DNA of 64,000 nt from Mycolicibacterium rhodesiae NBB3 (GCF_000230895.2 NC_016604.1:4030001-4094000), one strand, 5' to 3'. Shown: positions 24,431 through 35,503, numbered from the stretch's first letter. Notes: a model not told the origin generated them from the sequence alone. Program-made: numbers and translations.

Positions 24431-27400
24431 GTGACGATCAACGAGCAGCACCGGGTGCCCGCCGACCCCACCACCGAACGCTCGGGGGCCCGTCCCGCCG
24501 CGCACGCGCTCGTCGATCGGTTGAACGCCGGCGAACCCTATGCCGTCGCGTTCGGTGGCCAGGGCGCTGCCTGGCTGGAGAACCTCGAAGAACTGGTCAG
24601 CTCGGCAGGCATCGAGTCCGAGCTCAGTGAAGTGGTCGGCGAGGCCGATCTGCTGCTGCAGCCCGTGGCCCGCGAATTGGTCGTCGTGCGCCCCATCGGT
24701 TTCGAGCCGATGCAGTGGGTGCGCGCGCTGGCCGCCGAGGAGCCGCTGCCCGCCACCAAGCAACTGGTCACCGCCGCGATCTCCGGCCCTGGCATCCTGC
24801 TGGCCCAGATGGCCGCCATCCGCGCGCTCACCAGGCAGGGCCTGGATCTGTACAACACCCCGCCGGTGGCCATGGCGGGTCACTCACAGGGCATCATGGC
24901 GTGCGAATCACTGCGGGCAAAGGGCGCCAAAGACGCCGAGCTGCTGGCGCTGCTCCAGCTGATCGGCGCTGCCGGTTCGTTGATGTCCCGCCGCCGGGGC
25001 ATGGTCGGCCGTGGCAACAAGACGCCAATGGTCTCGGTGACCAATGTCGACCCGGAGCGCATGCGCGAGCTGCTCGAGGAGTTCAGCACCGACGTCCGCA
25101 CGGTCCTGCCACCGGTGCTGTCGATCCGTAACGGCAGGCGCTCCGTTGTCATCACAGGGACTCCGGAGCAACTCGGCCGATTCGAGCTGTACTGCAGCAA
25201 GATCACCGAGCGGGAAGAGGCGGAGCGTAAGAACAAGCTCCGGGGCGGAGCGGTGTTCGCACCCGAATTCCACGGGGTGCAGGTCGAGGTCGGGTTCCAC
25301 ACCCCGCGGCTGGCCGACGGTGTCGAGGTCGTCGAGGGCTGGGCCGAGAAGTGCGGCATCGACGCCGCGATGGCCCACGAGATGACCGAGGCGATCTTCG
25401 TTCGCCCCATCGACTGGGTGGCCGAGATCGAGCGGCTGCATGAGTCTGGCGCCAAGTGGATCGTCGACCTGGGGCCAAGCGACACGGTGACGCGCCTGAC
25501 CGCCCCGGTGATCCGGGGTCTCGGTGTCGGAATCGTTCCCGCGGCGACCCGCGCCGGGCAGCGCAACCTGTTCACCGTCGGAGCCGAGCCCGAGGTGCTG
25601 CCCGCCTGGTCGAGCTATGCGCCGACGACTGTGCAGCTGCCCGACGGTTCGGTGAAGCTGTCCACGAAATTCACCCGGCTGACCGGTCGTTCGCCGATGC
25701 TGCTCGCCGGTATGACCCCGACGACCGTCGACGCCAAGATCGTCGCCGCGGCAGCCAATGCGGGGCACTGGGCCGAGCTTGCCGGAGGTGGCCAGGTCAC
25801 CGAGGAGATCTTCGAAGACCGCATCGCGGAGCTGACCACGCTGCTCGAGCCGGGACGCGCCGTTCAGTTCAACACCCTGTTCCTGGACCCGTACCTGTGG
25901 AAGCTGCAGGTCGGCGGAAAGCGGTTGGTGCAGAGGGCACGTCAGTCCGGTGCGCCGATCGACGGCGTCGTCATCAGCGCGGGTATCCCGGATCTCGAGG
26001 AAGCCGTCGAGCTGATCGACGAGCTCAACAGCGTCGGCATCAGTCACGTCGTGTTCAAGCCCGGCACCGTCGACCAGATCAAGTCGGTCATCAACATCGC
26101 TGCAGAGGTCCCGGGCAAGGACGTCATCGCGCACATCGAGGGCGGCCGCGCGGGTGGTCACCATTCGTGGGAGGACCTCGACGACCTGCTGTTGGCCACC
26201 TACGCCGACTTGCGGAAGCTGCCCAACATCACCGTCTGTGTGGGCGGCGGCGTCGGCACACCGGAGCGTGCGGCGGAGTACCTGTCGGGCGCATGGGCCA
26301 AGCCCTACGGCTTCCCTGAGATGCCGGTCGACGGAATCCTCGTCGGTACCGCGGCCATGGCGACCCTGGAGGCCACCACCTCCCCGGCCGTCAAGCAGAT
26401 GCTGGTGGAGACCACCGGAACCGACCACTGGATCAGTGCCGGAAAAGCCAACGGCGGCATGGCTTCCAGCCGCAGCCAGCTGGGCGCCGACATTCACGAG
26501 ATCGACAACACGGCGTCGCGCTGCGGTCGGCTGCTCGACGAGGTCGCCGGTGACGCCGACGCGGTCGCGGCGCGCCGTGACGAGCTGATCGCCGCGATGG
26601 CCGACACGGCAAAGCCGTACTTCGGCGACATCGGCGCCATGACCTACCTGCAGTGGCTGAACCGCTACGTCGAGCTGGCGATCGGTGACGGCGACAGCAC
26701 CGCCGACACCAAGTCGCCCGACAGCCCGTGGGTCGCCGATACCTGGCGCGACCGGTTCGCCGAAATGCTCAAGCGCGCCGAGGCGCGGCTGCATCCCCAG
26801 GACTCCGGGCCGATCGAGACGCTCTACGCGGACGGTCCCGAAGGCCAAGCGCTGCTGGACAATCCGCCTGCCGCGATCGCTCTGCTGCTGCAGCGGTATC
26901 CGGATGCCGAGACGCTCAAGCTGCACCCGGCGGATGTGCCGTTCTTCATCACGCTGTGCAAGACCATGGGCAAGCCCGTCAACTTCGTGCCCGTCATCGA
27001 CAAGGACGTGCGGCGTTGGTGGCGCAGCGACTCGCTGTGGCAGGCGCACGACGCGCGCTACACCGCCGACCAGGTGTGCATCATCCCGGGCACCCAGTCG
27101 GTCGCCGGAATCACGCGGGTCGACGAGCCGGTCGGCGAGCTGCTCGACCGCTTCGAGCAGGCGTCGATCGATGAGCTGCTCGCCGCTGGCGCGAAGCCGG
27201 TGCCGGTGGTGTCCCGCCGCCAGGCGCGCAACGACGTCACCGGTGCGCTCGCGGTAGTGCTCGATTCGCCCGACGTGCTGTGGGCGGGCCGGACCGCCAT
27301 CAACCCGGTGCACCGCATCGGTGCGCCGCAGGAGTGGCAGGTAAACGAAAGCCGTTCGGCGGGCAGGAACGATGGGCCCACGACCGGAGGGCAGGGGATG

Positions 27401-30400
27401 ACCCGGGGTTATACCCAGGCCACACACCCGTCCACCGGTGCGCGGCTGGAGCTGAACGCCGACGGCGTGGTCACGCTGAGCGTCCCGCTCAGTGACATCT
27501 GGATCGACATTCCCTTCACGCTGCCGTCGTGCACGGTCAACGGCGGTATGCCGATCGTGACCGTCGAGGACGCGTCCAAGGCCATGCGTTCGGTCCTCGC
27601 GATCGCGGCAGGTGTCGACGGACCCGATGCGTTGCCGCCGGTGCGCAACAACGCCTCCACGATCAGCGTCAAGTGGGACCCCGAGCAGGTCGCCGACCAC
27701 ACCGGTGTCACCGCGACCTTCGGGGCGCCGCTGGCGCCGGGTCTCACCCTGGTGCCCGATGCGCTCGTCGGTCACTGCTGGCCCGCGGTCTTCGCGGCTA
27801 TCGGTGCCGCTGCCACCGACGACGGCATCCCCGTGGTCGAAGGTCTGCTGAGCCTGGTGCACCTGGACCACGCCGCGCACTTGCTCGCGCCGATGCCGAA
27901 GTCCCCTGCCCAATTGACGGTCACCGCAACGAGTTCGGCGGCATTCGACACCGAGTACGGGCGCGTGGTACCGGTCTCGGTCGAGGTCACCGACCCCAAC
28001 GGCACCGTGTTGGCGGAACTCCAGGAGCGGTTCGCGATCCGTGGCCGCACGGGCGCGGCCGAACTCGGCGACCCGCCGCGCGCCGGTGGTGCGATCACCG
28101 ACAACGCGACCGAGACGCCGCGTCGTCGACGTCGTGACGTCACCGTCGCCGCGCCGACCGACATGCGTGCCTTCGCGGTGGTGTCCGGGGATCACAACCC
28201 GATCCATACCGACCGTGCGGCTGCGTTGCTGGCCGGCCTGAAATCGCCCATCGTGCACGGCATGTGGCTCTCGGCCGCCGCCCAGCACGTCGTTGCCGCA
28301 ACCGATGGCAAGGCTGCTCCGCCGGCTCGCGTCGTCGGCTGGACGTCGCGTTTCCTCGGAATGGTGCTGCCGGGCGATGACATCGACTTCCGCGTCGACC
28401 GGGTCGGAATCGACCGCGGCGCCGAGATCGTCGAGGTCGCCGCGCGCGTCAACAACGAACTCGTGATGTCGGCGACGGCTCAGTTGGCCGCACCGAAGAC
28501 CGTCTACGCCTTCCCGGGCCAGGGCATTCAGCACAAGGGTATGGGTATGGAGGTGCGCGCCAGGTCCAAGGCCGCACGAAAGGTGTGGGACACCGCCGAC
28601 AAGTTCACCCGCGACACCCTGGGTTTCTCGGTGCTGCATGTGGTTCGGGACAACCCGACCTCCCTCATCGCCAGCGGCGTGCACTACCACCACCCCGACG
28701 GCGTGCTGTTCCTGACGCAGTTCACCCAGGTCGCGATGGCCACGGTAGCGGCCGCGCAGGTCGCCGAGATGCGTGAGCAGGGGGCGTTCGTCGAGGGTGC
28801 GCTGGCGTGCGGCCACTCTGTCGGTGAGTACACCGCGCTGGCGTGCGTCAGTGGTGTCTACGAATTGGAGGCGCTGCTGGAGGTGGTGTTCCACCGCGGC
28901 AGCAAGATGCACGACATCGTTCCGCGCGACCACCTCGGCCGGTCCAACTACCGGCTGGCCGCGATCCGGCCGTCGCAGATCGATCTCGACGACGCTGACG
29001 TCCCGGGGTTCATCGACGAGATTGCCGAGCGCACAGGTGAATTCCTGCAGATCGTGAACTTCAATCTGCGGGGCTCGCAGTACGCCATCGCCGGCACGGT
29101 GCGTGGTCTGGAGGTGCTGGAGGAAGAGGTCGAGAAGCGTCGCGAGATCAGCGGCGGCAAGCGGTCGTTCATCCTGGTTCCCGGCATCGACGTGCCGTTC
29201 CACTCGTCTGTGCTGCGCGTCGGAGTCGCCGACTTCCGGCGCTCGCTCGAGCGCGTCATGCCGCGCGACCAGGATCCTGCCCTGATCGTCGGTAAGTACA
29301 TCCCGAACCTGGTGCCGCGGCCGTTCACGCTGGATCGCGACTTCATCCAGGAGATCCGCGATCTGGTGCCCGCCGAACCGCTCGACGAGATCCTCGCCGA
29401 CTACGACACGTGGCGGAACGAGAAGCCGGCCGAGCTGTGCCGCAAGGTCGTCATCGAACTGCTTGCGTGGCAGTTCGCGAGCCCGGTGCGCTGGATCGAG
29501 ACGCAGGACCTGCTGTTCATCGAGGAGGCTGCAGGCGGCCTCGGTATCGAGCGGTTCGTCGAGATCGGCGTCAAGTCCGCGCCTACGGTCGCCGGCCTGG
29601 CCGCCAACACACTGAAGCTGCCCGAGTATTCGCACAGCACAACCGAAGTGCTGAACTCGGAGCGCGACGCTGCGGTGCTGTTCGCCACCGACACCGATCC
29701 CGAGCCCGACCTCGATGAGGACGTCGAAGCGGCGCCCGCGCCGGCGGAGGCAGCCGCTCCCGCCGAGGCGGCACCCGCGGCACCCGCCGCACCCGCAGCG
29801 CCATCGGGCGGGCCCCGTCCGGACGATCTGGTGTACGACGCCGCCGACGCCACCACGGCGTTGATCGCACTGTCGGCGAAGATGCGCATCGATCAGATCG
29901 AAGCGCTGGACTCCATCGAGTCGATCACCGACGGAGCATCGTCGCGGCGCAACCAGCTCCTGGTCGATCTCGGCTCTGAGCTGAATCTCGGTGCCATCGA
30001 CGGCGCCGCGGAGGCCGATCTGGCTGGGCTGAAGGGGCAGGTCACCAAGCTGGCCCGTACCTACAAGCCTTACGGCCCAGTGCTTTCCGACGCGGTCAAC
30101 GACCAGCTCCGTACGGTCCTCGGGCCGTCAGGTAAGCGGCCGGCGTACATCGCCGAACGGGTCAAGAAGACCTGGGAGCTCGGTGACGGCTGGGTCAAGC
30201 ACGTCACCGTCGAGGTGGCGCTGGGAACCCGCGAAGGTTCCAGTGTGCGCGGCGGCGATCTGGGCGGGCTGCACGCCGGCGCTCTCGCGGACGCGGCGAG
30301 CGTCGACAAGGTCGTCGACGCCGCGGTGTCGGCGGTAGGCGCTCGCCACGGCGTTGTCGTCACGCTGCCCGCGGCCGCGGGCGGTGGAGGAGGTGTCGTG

Positions 30401-33400
30401 GACTCCGCGGCGCTGGGTGAATTCGCCGAGAAGGTCACCGGTCCCAACGGCGTGCTCGCCTCGGCGGCGCGTCTGATACTGGGCCAACTGGGGCTGGACA
30501 CCCCGGTCAGCACGCCAGACGCGACGGACGCCGAGCTCATCGATCTGGTCACGGCCGAATTGGGTTCGGACTGGCCGCGTTTGGTGGCTCCGACGTTCGA
30601 CGGCCGCAAGGCGGTGTTGTTCGACGACCGCTGGGCCAGCGCACGGGAGGATCTGGCCAGGCTCTGGCTGCTCGACGAGGGCGAGATCGACGCCGACTGG
30701 CAGCGCCTCTCCGAGAGGTACGAAGGTGCGGGACACATCGTCGGCACGCAGGCGACCTGGTGGCAGGGCAAGGCCCTGGCGGCGGGCCGCAACATCCACG
30801 CATCGTTGTACGGCCGGGCGGCTGCTGGAGCCGAGAACCCGGGCAAGGGTCGCTACACCGACGAGGTAGCGGTGGTGACCGGTGCGTCGAAGGGGTCCAT
30901 CGCGGCATCCGTGGTGGCTCAACTCCTCGACGGCGGGGCGACGGTCATCGCGACCACGTCCAAGCTCGACGACAACCGGCTGGCCTTCTACCGCAATCTG
31001 TATCGGAACAACGCCCGGTATGACGCTCAGCTGTGGGTGGTGCCGGCGAACATGGCGTCCTACACCGACATCGACGCACTCGTGTCGTGGGTCGGTACCG
31101 AGCAGTCCGAAAGCCTTGGGCCGCAGTCCATTCATCTCAAGGACGCGCTGACACCGACACTGCTGTTCCCGTTCGCGGCGCCGCGCGTGGCAGGCGACCT
31201 GTCCGACGCCGGCTCGCGTGCGGAAATGGAGATGAAGGTTCTGCTGTGGGCCGTGCAGCGGCTGATCGGCGGGCTGTCACACGTCGGCGCCGAGCGCGAT
31301 ATCGCGGCCCGGTTGCACGTGGTGCTGCCGGGTTCGCCGAACCGCGGCATGTTCGGCGGTGACGGCGCCTACGGTGAGTCCAAGTCGGCGCTCGACGCGC
31401 TGGTCACCCGGTGGAAGGCCGAATCATCGTGGGCGCAGCGAGTCTCGTTGGCGCACGCGTTGATCGGCTGGACCAAGGGCACCGGGCTGATGGGTCACAA
31501 CGACGCCATCGTCGATGCCGTTGAGGAAGCCGGTGTCACGACCTACACCACCGATGAGATGGCACGGATGCTGCTCGACCTGTGCGACATCGAGTCCAAG
31601 GTGGCCGCTGCGCGTGAGCCGCTGGAGGCCGATCTGACCGGTGGACTGGCCGAGGTCGAACTCGACCTCGCCGAGTTGGCCGCCAATGCGCGCGACGAAC
31701 AGGCAGCCGGCGGTGCGGATGTCGAGGACGAGGAAGGCGACGACCACGGCACGATCCGTGCGTTGCCGTCGCCGCCGCGCGGTTACAAGGCAGCACCGCC
31801 GCCGGAATGGAACGACCTCGACGTCGACCCCGCCGATCTGGTGGTGATCGTCGGCGGTGCGGAGCTCGGACCGTACGGCTCCTCGCGCACCCGGCTGGAG
31901 ATGGAGGTCGACGACGAGCTGTCGGCGGCCGGCGTGCTGGAGCTGGCGTGGACCACCGGCCTGGTCAAGTGGGAGGACGATCCCACCCCCGGCTGGTACG
32001 ACGTGCAGACTGGCGAGCTGGTCGACGAGGGCGAGCTGGTGGAGCGTTACCACGACGCGGTCATCGAGCGGGTGGGCATCCGCGAGTTCGTCGACGATGG
32101 CGCCATCGATCCGGATCACGCGTCACCCATCATGGTTTCGGTGTTCCTCGACAAGGACTTCACGTTCGTCGTGTCGTCGGAGTCCGAGGCCCGTCCGTTC
32201 GTCGAGTTCGATCCGGAGCACACGGTCATCGCGCCGGTGCCCGACAGCAACGACTGGCAGGTCACGCGTAAGGCCGGCACCGAGATTCGGGTGCCGCGCA
32301 AGACGAAGCTGTCCCGCACGGTCGGCGCACAGATTCCGACGGGCTTCGACCCGATGGTGTACGGCGTTCCTGCCGACATGGTCTCGTCGATCGACCGGCT
32401 GGCGCTGTGGAACCTCGTCACCACCGTCGATGCGTTCCTGTCGGCGGGCTTCACCCCGGCCGAGCTGATGCGCTGGGTGCACCCCAGCCTGGTGGCCAGC
32501 ACGCAGGGCACCGGCATGGGCGGTATGACGTCGATGCAGACGATGTACCACGGCAACCTGCTCGGCCGTAACAAGCCGAACGACATCCTGCAGGAGGTCC
32601 TGCCGAATGTCATTGCCGGACACGTGGTTCAGTCCTACATCGGCAGCTACGGCTCGATGATCCACCCGGTCGGCGCATGCGCCACCGCGGCGATCTCGGT
32701 CGAGGAGGGCGTGGACAAGATCCGCCTCGGCAAGGCCGAGTTCGTGGTGGCGGGCGGTTACGACGACCTGACGCTGGAGGCCATCATCGGCTTTGGTGAC
32801 ATGGCGGCCACGGCCGACACCGAGATGATGCGGGCCAAGGGCATCAGCGACTCGAAGTTCTCCCGCGCCAACGACCGCCGCCGGCTCGGGTTCGTCGAGG
32901 GCCAGGGTGGTGGCACCATCCTGCTCGCCCGCGGCGACCTCGCGCTCAAGATGGGTCTGCCCGTGCTGTCGGTCGTCGCGTATGTGTCGTCCTTCGGTGA
33001 CGGTGTGCACACGTCGATCCCCGCTCCGGGGCTCGGTGCGCTGGCCGCCGGTCGCGGAGGAAGGGAGTCGCAGCTGGCACGTTCATTGGCGAAGCTGGGT
33101 GTGGGCGCCGATGACATCGCGGTGTTGTCCAAGCACGACACCTCGACACTGGCCAACGACCCCAACGAGACCGAGTTGCACGAACGACTCGCGGACGCGA
33201 TGGGCCGGTCCGCCGGTGCGCCGCTGTTCGTCGTGTCGCAGAAGAGCCTGACCGGTCACTCGAAGGGCGGAGCCGCGGCCTTCCAGATGATGGGGCTGTG
33301 CCAGATCATGCGCGACGGCGTCATCCCGCCGAACCGCAGCCTGGATTGCGTCGACGAAGAAATGTCCGGCGCCGAGCACCTCGTCTGGCTGCGCGAGAGC

Positions 33401-33739
33401 CTGAAGTTCGGCGACAAGTTCCCGTTGAAGGCCGGTCTGATCACCAGCCTCGGGTTCGGACACGTCTCCGGCCTGGTGGCCCTGGTGCACCCGCAGGCGT
33501 TCATCGCGGCGCTGAGCCCCGATCAGCGCGAGGATTACAAGCGCAGGGCGGACGCCCGTGTGCTCGCCGGTCAGCTGCGGCTGGCTTCGGCGATCGCGGG
33601 CGGGCGGCCGCTGTACGAGAAGCCGGCGGACCGCCGGTTCGGCGGTGACACTCCGGAGAAGCGGCAAGAGGCCGCAATGCTCCTGAACGCCGCGTCGCGG
33701 CTCGGAGACGACGATGTGTACCTGCCTGCGGGGCAGTGA
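24431..33739 (+). CDS. fas: Type I fatty acid synthase (FAS-I)
   Basis: A 3102-residue multifunctional enzyme that makes C16-C18 and C24-C26 acyl-CoAs de novo in the cytosol and feeds phospholipid and mycolate synthesis. Domain order matches mycobacterial FAS-I: acetyltransferase with GHSQG (S152), enoyl reductase (about 420-760), MaoC-like dehydratase with GDHNPIH (H1255, H1259), malonyl/palmitoyl transferase with GHSVG (S1463), an Ala/Pro-rich linker (about 1763-1794), the ACP with the serine pair in DGASS (S1837/S1838) as the candidate phosphopantetheine site, a ketoreductase with VTGASKGS (about 2145) and a ketosynthase with GACATAA (C2750). The start is GTG at 24431. AcpS, which activates the ACP, is encoded 15 bp downstream. 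All catalytic motifs look intact. Confidence 0.99.
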   Translation: MTINEQHRVPADPTTERSGARPAAHALVDRLNAGEPYAVAFGGQGAAWLENLEELVSSAGIESELSEVVGEADLLLQPVARELVVVRPIGFEPMQWVRALAAEEPLPATKQLVTAAISGPGILLAQMAAIRALTRQGLDLYNTPPVAMAGHSQGIMACESLRAKGAKDAELLALLQLIGAAGSLMSRRRGMVGRGNKTPMVSVTNVDPERMRELLEEFSTDVRTVLPPVLSIRNGRRSVVITGTPEQLGRFELYCSKITEREEAERKNKLRGGAVFAPEFHGVQVEVGFHTPRLADGVEVVEGWAEKCGIDAAMAHEMTEAIFVRPIDWVAEIERLHESGAKWIVDLGPSDTVTRLTAPVIRGLGVGIVPAATRAGQRNLFTVGAEPEVLPAWSSYAPTTVQLPDGSVKLSTKFTRLTGRSPMLLAGMTPTTVDAKIVAAAANAGHWAELAGGGQVTEEIFEDRIAELTTLLEPGRAVQFNTLFLDPYLWKLQVGGKRLVQRARQSGAPIDGVVISAGIPDLEEAVELIDELNSVGISHVVFKPGTVDQIKSVINIAAEVPGKDVIAHIEGGRAGGHHSWEDLDDLLLATYADLRKLPNITVCVGGGVGTPERAAEYLSGAWAKPYGFPEMPVDGILVGTAAMATLEATTSPAVKQMLVETTGTDHWISAGKANGGMASSRSQLGADIHEIDNTASRCGRLLDEVAGDADAVAARRDELIAAMADTAKPYFGDIGAMTYLQWLNRYVELAIGDGDSTADTKSPDSPWVADTWRDRFAEMLKRAEARLHPQDSGPIETLYADGPEGQALLDNPPAAIALLLQRYPDAETLKLHPADVPFFITLCKTMGKPVNFVPVIDKDVRRWWRSDSLWQAHDARYTADQVCIIPGTQSVAGITRVDEPVGELLDRFEQASIDELLAAGAKPVPVVSRRQARNDVTGALAVVLDSPDVLWAGRTAINPVHRIGAPQEWQVNESRSAGRNDGPTTGGQGMTRGYTQATHPSTGARLELNADGVVTLSVPLSDIWIDIPFTLPSCTVNGGMPIVTVEDASKAMRSVLAIAAGVDGPDALPPVRNNASTISVKWDPEQVADHTGVTATFGAPLAPGLTLVPDALVGHCWPAVFAAIGAAATDDGIPVVEGLLSLVHLDHAAHLLAPMPKSPAQLTVTATSSAAFDTEYGRVVPVSVEVTDPNGTVLAELQERFAIRGRTGAAELGDPPRAGGAITDNATETPRRRRRDVTVAAPTDMRAFAVVSGDHNPIHTDRAAALLAGLKSPIVHGMWLSAAAQHVVAATDGKAAPPARVVGWTSRFLGMVLPGDDIDFRVDRVGIDRGAEIVEVAARVNNELVMSATAQLAAPKTVYAFPGQGIQHKGMGMEVRARSKAARKVWDTADKFTRDTLGFSVLHVVRDNPTSLIASGVHYHHPDGVLFLTQFTQVAMATVAAAQVAEMREQGAFVEGALACGHSVGEYTALACVSGVYELEALLEVVFHRGSKMHDIVPRDHLGRSNYRLAAIRPSQIDLDDADVPGFIDEIAERTGEFLQIVNFNLRGSQYAIAGTVRGLEVLEEEVEKRREISGGKRSFILVPGIDVPFHSSVLRVGVADFRRSLERVMPRDQDPALIVGKYIPNLVPRPFTLDRDFIQEIRDLVPAEPLDEILADYDTWRNEKPAELCRKVVIELLAWQFASPVRWIETQDLLFIEEAAGGLGIERFVEIGVKSAPTVAGLAANTLKLPEYSHSTTEVLNSERDAAVLFATDTDPEPDLDEDVEAAPAPAEAAAPAEAAPAAPAAPAAPSGGPRPDDLVYDAADATTALIALSAKMRIDQIEALDSIESITDGASSRRNQLLVDLGSELNLGAIDGAAEADLAGLKGQVTKLARTYKPYGPVLSDAVNDQLRTVLGPSGKRPAYIAERVKKTWELGDGWVKHVTVEVALGTREGSSVRGGDLGGLHAGALADAASVDKVVDAAVSAVGARHGVVVTLPAAAGGGGGVVDSAALGEFAEKVTGPNGVLASAARLILGQLGLDTPVSTPDATDAELIDLVTAELGSDWPRLVAPTFDGRKAVLFDDRWASAREDLARLWLLDEGEIDADWQRLSERYEGAGHIVGTQATWWQGKALAAGRNIHASLYGRAAAGAENPGKGRYTDEVAVVTGASKGSIAASVVAQLLDGGATVIATTSKLDDNRLAFYRNLYRNNARYDAQLWVVPANMASYTDIDALVSWVGTEQSESLGPQSIHLKDALTPTLLFPFAAPRVAGDLSDAGSRAEMEMKVLLWAVQRLIGGLSHVGAERDIAARLHVVLPGSPNRGMFGGDGAYGESKSALDALVTRWKAESSWAQRVSLAHALIGWTKGTGLMGHNDAIVDAVEEAGVTTYTTDEMARMLLDLCDIESKVAAAREPLEADLTGGLAEVELDLAELAANARDEQAAGGADVEDEEGDDHGTIRALPSPPRGYKAAPPPEWNDLDVDPADLVVIVGGAELGPYGSSRTRLEMEVDDELSAAGVLELAWTTGLVKWEDDPTPGWYDVQTGELVDEGELVERYHDAVIERVGIREFVDDGAIDPDHASPIMVSVFLDKDFTFVVSSESEARPFVEFDPEHTVIAPVPDSNDWQVTRKAGTEIRVPRKTKLSRTVGAQIPTGFDPMVYGVPADMVSSIDRLALWNLVTTVDAFLSAGFTPAELMRWVHPSLVASTQGTGMGGMTSMQTMYHGNLLGRNKPNDILQEVLPNVIAGHVVQSYIGSYGSMIHPVGACATAAISVEEGVDKIRLGKAEFVVAGGYDDLTLEAIIGFGDMAATADTEMMRAKGISDSKFSRANDRRRLGFVEGQGGGTILLARGDLALKMGLPVLSVVAYVSSFGDGVHTSIPAPGLGALAAGRGGRESQLARSLAKLGVGADDIAVLSKHDTSTLANDPNETELHERLADAMGRSAGAPLFVVSQKSLTGHSKGGAAAFQMMGLCQIMRDGVIPPNRSLDCVDEEMSGAEHLVWLRESLKFGDKFPLKAGLITSLGFGHVSGLVALVHPQAFIAALSPDQREDYKRRADARVLAGQLRLASAIAGGRPLYEKPADRRFGGDTPEKRQEAAMLLNAASRLGDDDVYLPAGQ

Positions 33740-33754
33740 TATAGCGTCGTGCCC

Positions 33755-34150
33755 ATGGCGGTAGTCGGAGTGGGGATCGATCTGGTCTCCATTCCCGACT
33801 TCGCCGAACAGGTCGACCAGCCGGGAACGGTGTTCGCCGAGACCTTCACACCCGGCGAGCGGCGCGATGCCGCCGACAAGAGTTCGTCGGCGGCGCGGCA
33901 TCTGGCTGCGCGGTGGGCGGCCAAAGAGGCCGTGATCAAGGCCTGGTCCGGTTCGCGGTTCGCCAAACGGCCGATGCTGCCGGAGGGTATCCACCGCGAC
34001 ATCGAGGTCGTCACCGACATGTGGGGCCGGCCGAAGGTGCGGCTTTCCGGCGCCATCGGCGAACACCTGAAGGACGTGACGATTCACCTGTCGATGACCC
34101 ATGAAGCGGATACGGCCGCCGCCGTGGTGATCCTGGAGTCCCAGGAGTAA
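33755..34150 (+). CDS. acpS: Holo-[acyl-carrier-protein] synthase
   Basis: A 131-residue phosphopantetheinyl transferase that moves the 4'-phosphopantetheine arm from CoA to a serine of ACP domains. VGVGIDLVSI with the Mg-binding Asp9 and the helix ARWAAKEAVIKAW with its conserved Glu are both present. The ATG at 33755 is chosen over the GTG two codons upstream because homology starts at MAVVG. It follows fas by 15 bp, and coupling with the FAS-I ACP domain is well established in mycobacteria. Confidence 0.96.
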   Translation: MAVVGVGIDLVSIPDFAEQVDQPGTVFAETFTPGERRDAADKSSSAARHLAARWAAKEAVIKAWSGSRFAKRPMLPEGIHRDIEVVTDMWGRPKVRLSGAIGEHLKDVTIHLSMTHEADTAAAVVILESQE

Positions 34151-34156
34151 ACCGCC

Positions 34157-35503
34157 ATGAGCGAATTGGTGCAGCGGGTGCGTGACGTCCTGCCCGCCGT
34201 GCGGCAGGACCTGGAAGACCTGGTGCGTATCGAATCGGTGTGGGCCGACCCTGCGCGCCGCGGTGAAGTGCAGCGCAGCGCCGACGCGGTGGCGAAACTG
34301 TTGTCGGACGCGGGTTTCGCGGATGTGCAGATCGTCAGCGAGGGAGGCGCCCCCGCCGTCATCGCCCGGCACCCCGCGCCGGCGGGTGCGCCGACGGTGC
34401 TGCTCTACGCCCACCATGACGTGCAGCCCGAGGGCGATCACACCCAGTGGAACTCGCCGCCCTTTCAACCGACCGAGCGTGACGGCCGCCTCTACGGGCG
34501 CGGTACCGCCGACGACAAGGCAGGCATCGCAACGCATTTGGCAGCTTTTAGAGCCCACGGTGGTAACCCTTCCGTCGGGGTGACGGTGTTCGTGGAGGGC
34601 GAAGAGGAATCGGGATCCCCGTCACTGTCGCGACTGCTCGCGGCGCACCGCGACACCCTGGCGTCCGATGTGATCGTGATCGCCGACTCCGACAACTGGA
34701 GCACCGAGGTGCCGTCGCTGACGGTGACAGTGCGCGGCCTCGCCGACTGTGTCGTCGAGGTGGCGACGCTGGATCACGGTCTGCACTCCGGACTGTGGGG
34801 CGGAGTCGTCCCGGACGCGTTGACGGTGTTGGTGCGACTGCTTGCCAGCCTGCATGACGATGAGGGGAACGTCGCTGTCGAGGGTATGCACGAGGCGGCG
34901 GCAGCCGATGTCGAGTACCCGCCGGAACGTGTCCGCGAAGAGACAGGCCTGCTGCCCGGTGTTTGCGAAATAGGTTCTGGCTCGGTGCCGCAACGACTTT
35001 GGGCCAAGCCGGCGATCACGGTGATCGGTATCGACACGACCCCGATCGACAAGGCGTCGAACACATTGATTCCGCGGGCGCGGGCAAAGGTCAGCATGCG
35101 GGTCGCGCCGGGCGGCGACGCGGCTGCACACCTGTCAGCGCTCACACGCCATCTCGAGCGCAACGCGCCATGGGGCGCGCAGGTGACGGTCACACCCGGT
35201 GATGTCGGCCAGCCGTATGCAATCGACGCCAGCGGAGCGGTCTACGACGCGGCCCGCTCAGCGTTCCGCGACGCGTGGGGTGCGGAGCCCGTCGACACCG
35301 GCGTCGGCGGATCCATTCCGTTCATCGCCGAGTTCGCGAAGGCGTTCCCGTCGGCCAAGATCCTGGTGACCGGCGTGGAAGACCCTGCGACACAGGCGCA
35401 CAGTGTGAACGAGAGCCTGCACCTCGGGGTGCTGGAACGCGCCGCGACCGCCGAGGCGCTACTGCTGGCGAACCTCGGGTCAGACGGACAGGTCGCGACG
35501 TAG
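34157..35503 (+). CDS. M20-family metallopeptidase (dipeptidase)
   Basis: A 448-residue zinc peptidase, counterpart of Rv2522c. The first metal-binding motif is LLYAHHDVQP, then GRGTADDKAGI with the bridging Asp, then FVEGEEESGSPS with the catalytic Glu and a metal Glu, and the lid domain from about residue 195. The C-terminal NESLHL carries part of the last metal site. Relatives hydrolyse dipeptides or acyl-amino acids; the substrate is unknown. It lies 6 bp after acpS in the same operon, and its 3' end overlaps bcp, on the opposite strand, by 24 bp. Confidence 0.9.
   Translation: MSELVQRVRDVLPAVRQDLEDLVRIESVWADPARRGEVQRSADAVAKLLSDAGFADVQIVSEGGAPAVIARHPAPAGAPTVLLYAHHDVQPEGDHTQWNSPPFQPTERDGRLYGRGTADDKAGIATHLAAFRAHGGNPSVGVTVFVEGEEESGSPSLSRLLAAHRDTLASDVIVIADSDNWSTEVPSLTVTVRGLADCVVEVATLDHGLHSGLWGGVVPDALTVLVRLLASLHDDEGNVAVEGMHEAAAADVEYPPERVREETGLLPGVCEIGSGSVPQRLWAKPAITVIGIDTTPIDKASNTLIPRARAKVSMRVAPGGDAAAHLSALTRHLERNAPWGAQVTVTPGDVGQPYAIDASGAVYDAARSAFRDAWGAEPVDTGVGGSIPFIAEFAKAFPSAKILVTGVEDPATQAHSVNESLHLGVLERAATAEALLLANLGSDGQVAT

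Noticed and set aside
24908..29635. A 1575-residue open frame on the minus strand opposite fas
   Set aside because: It is an antisense shadow of the high-GC FAS-I gene: Arg/His/Asp-rich, no domain pattern, no ribosome-binding site.
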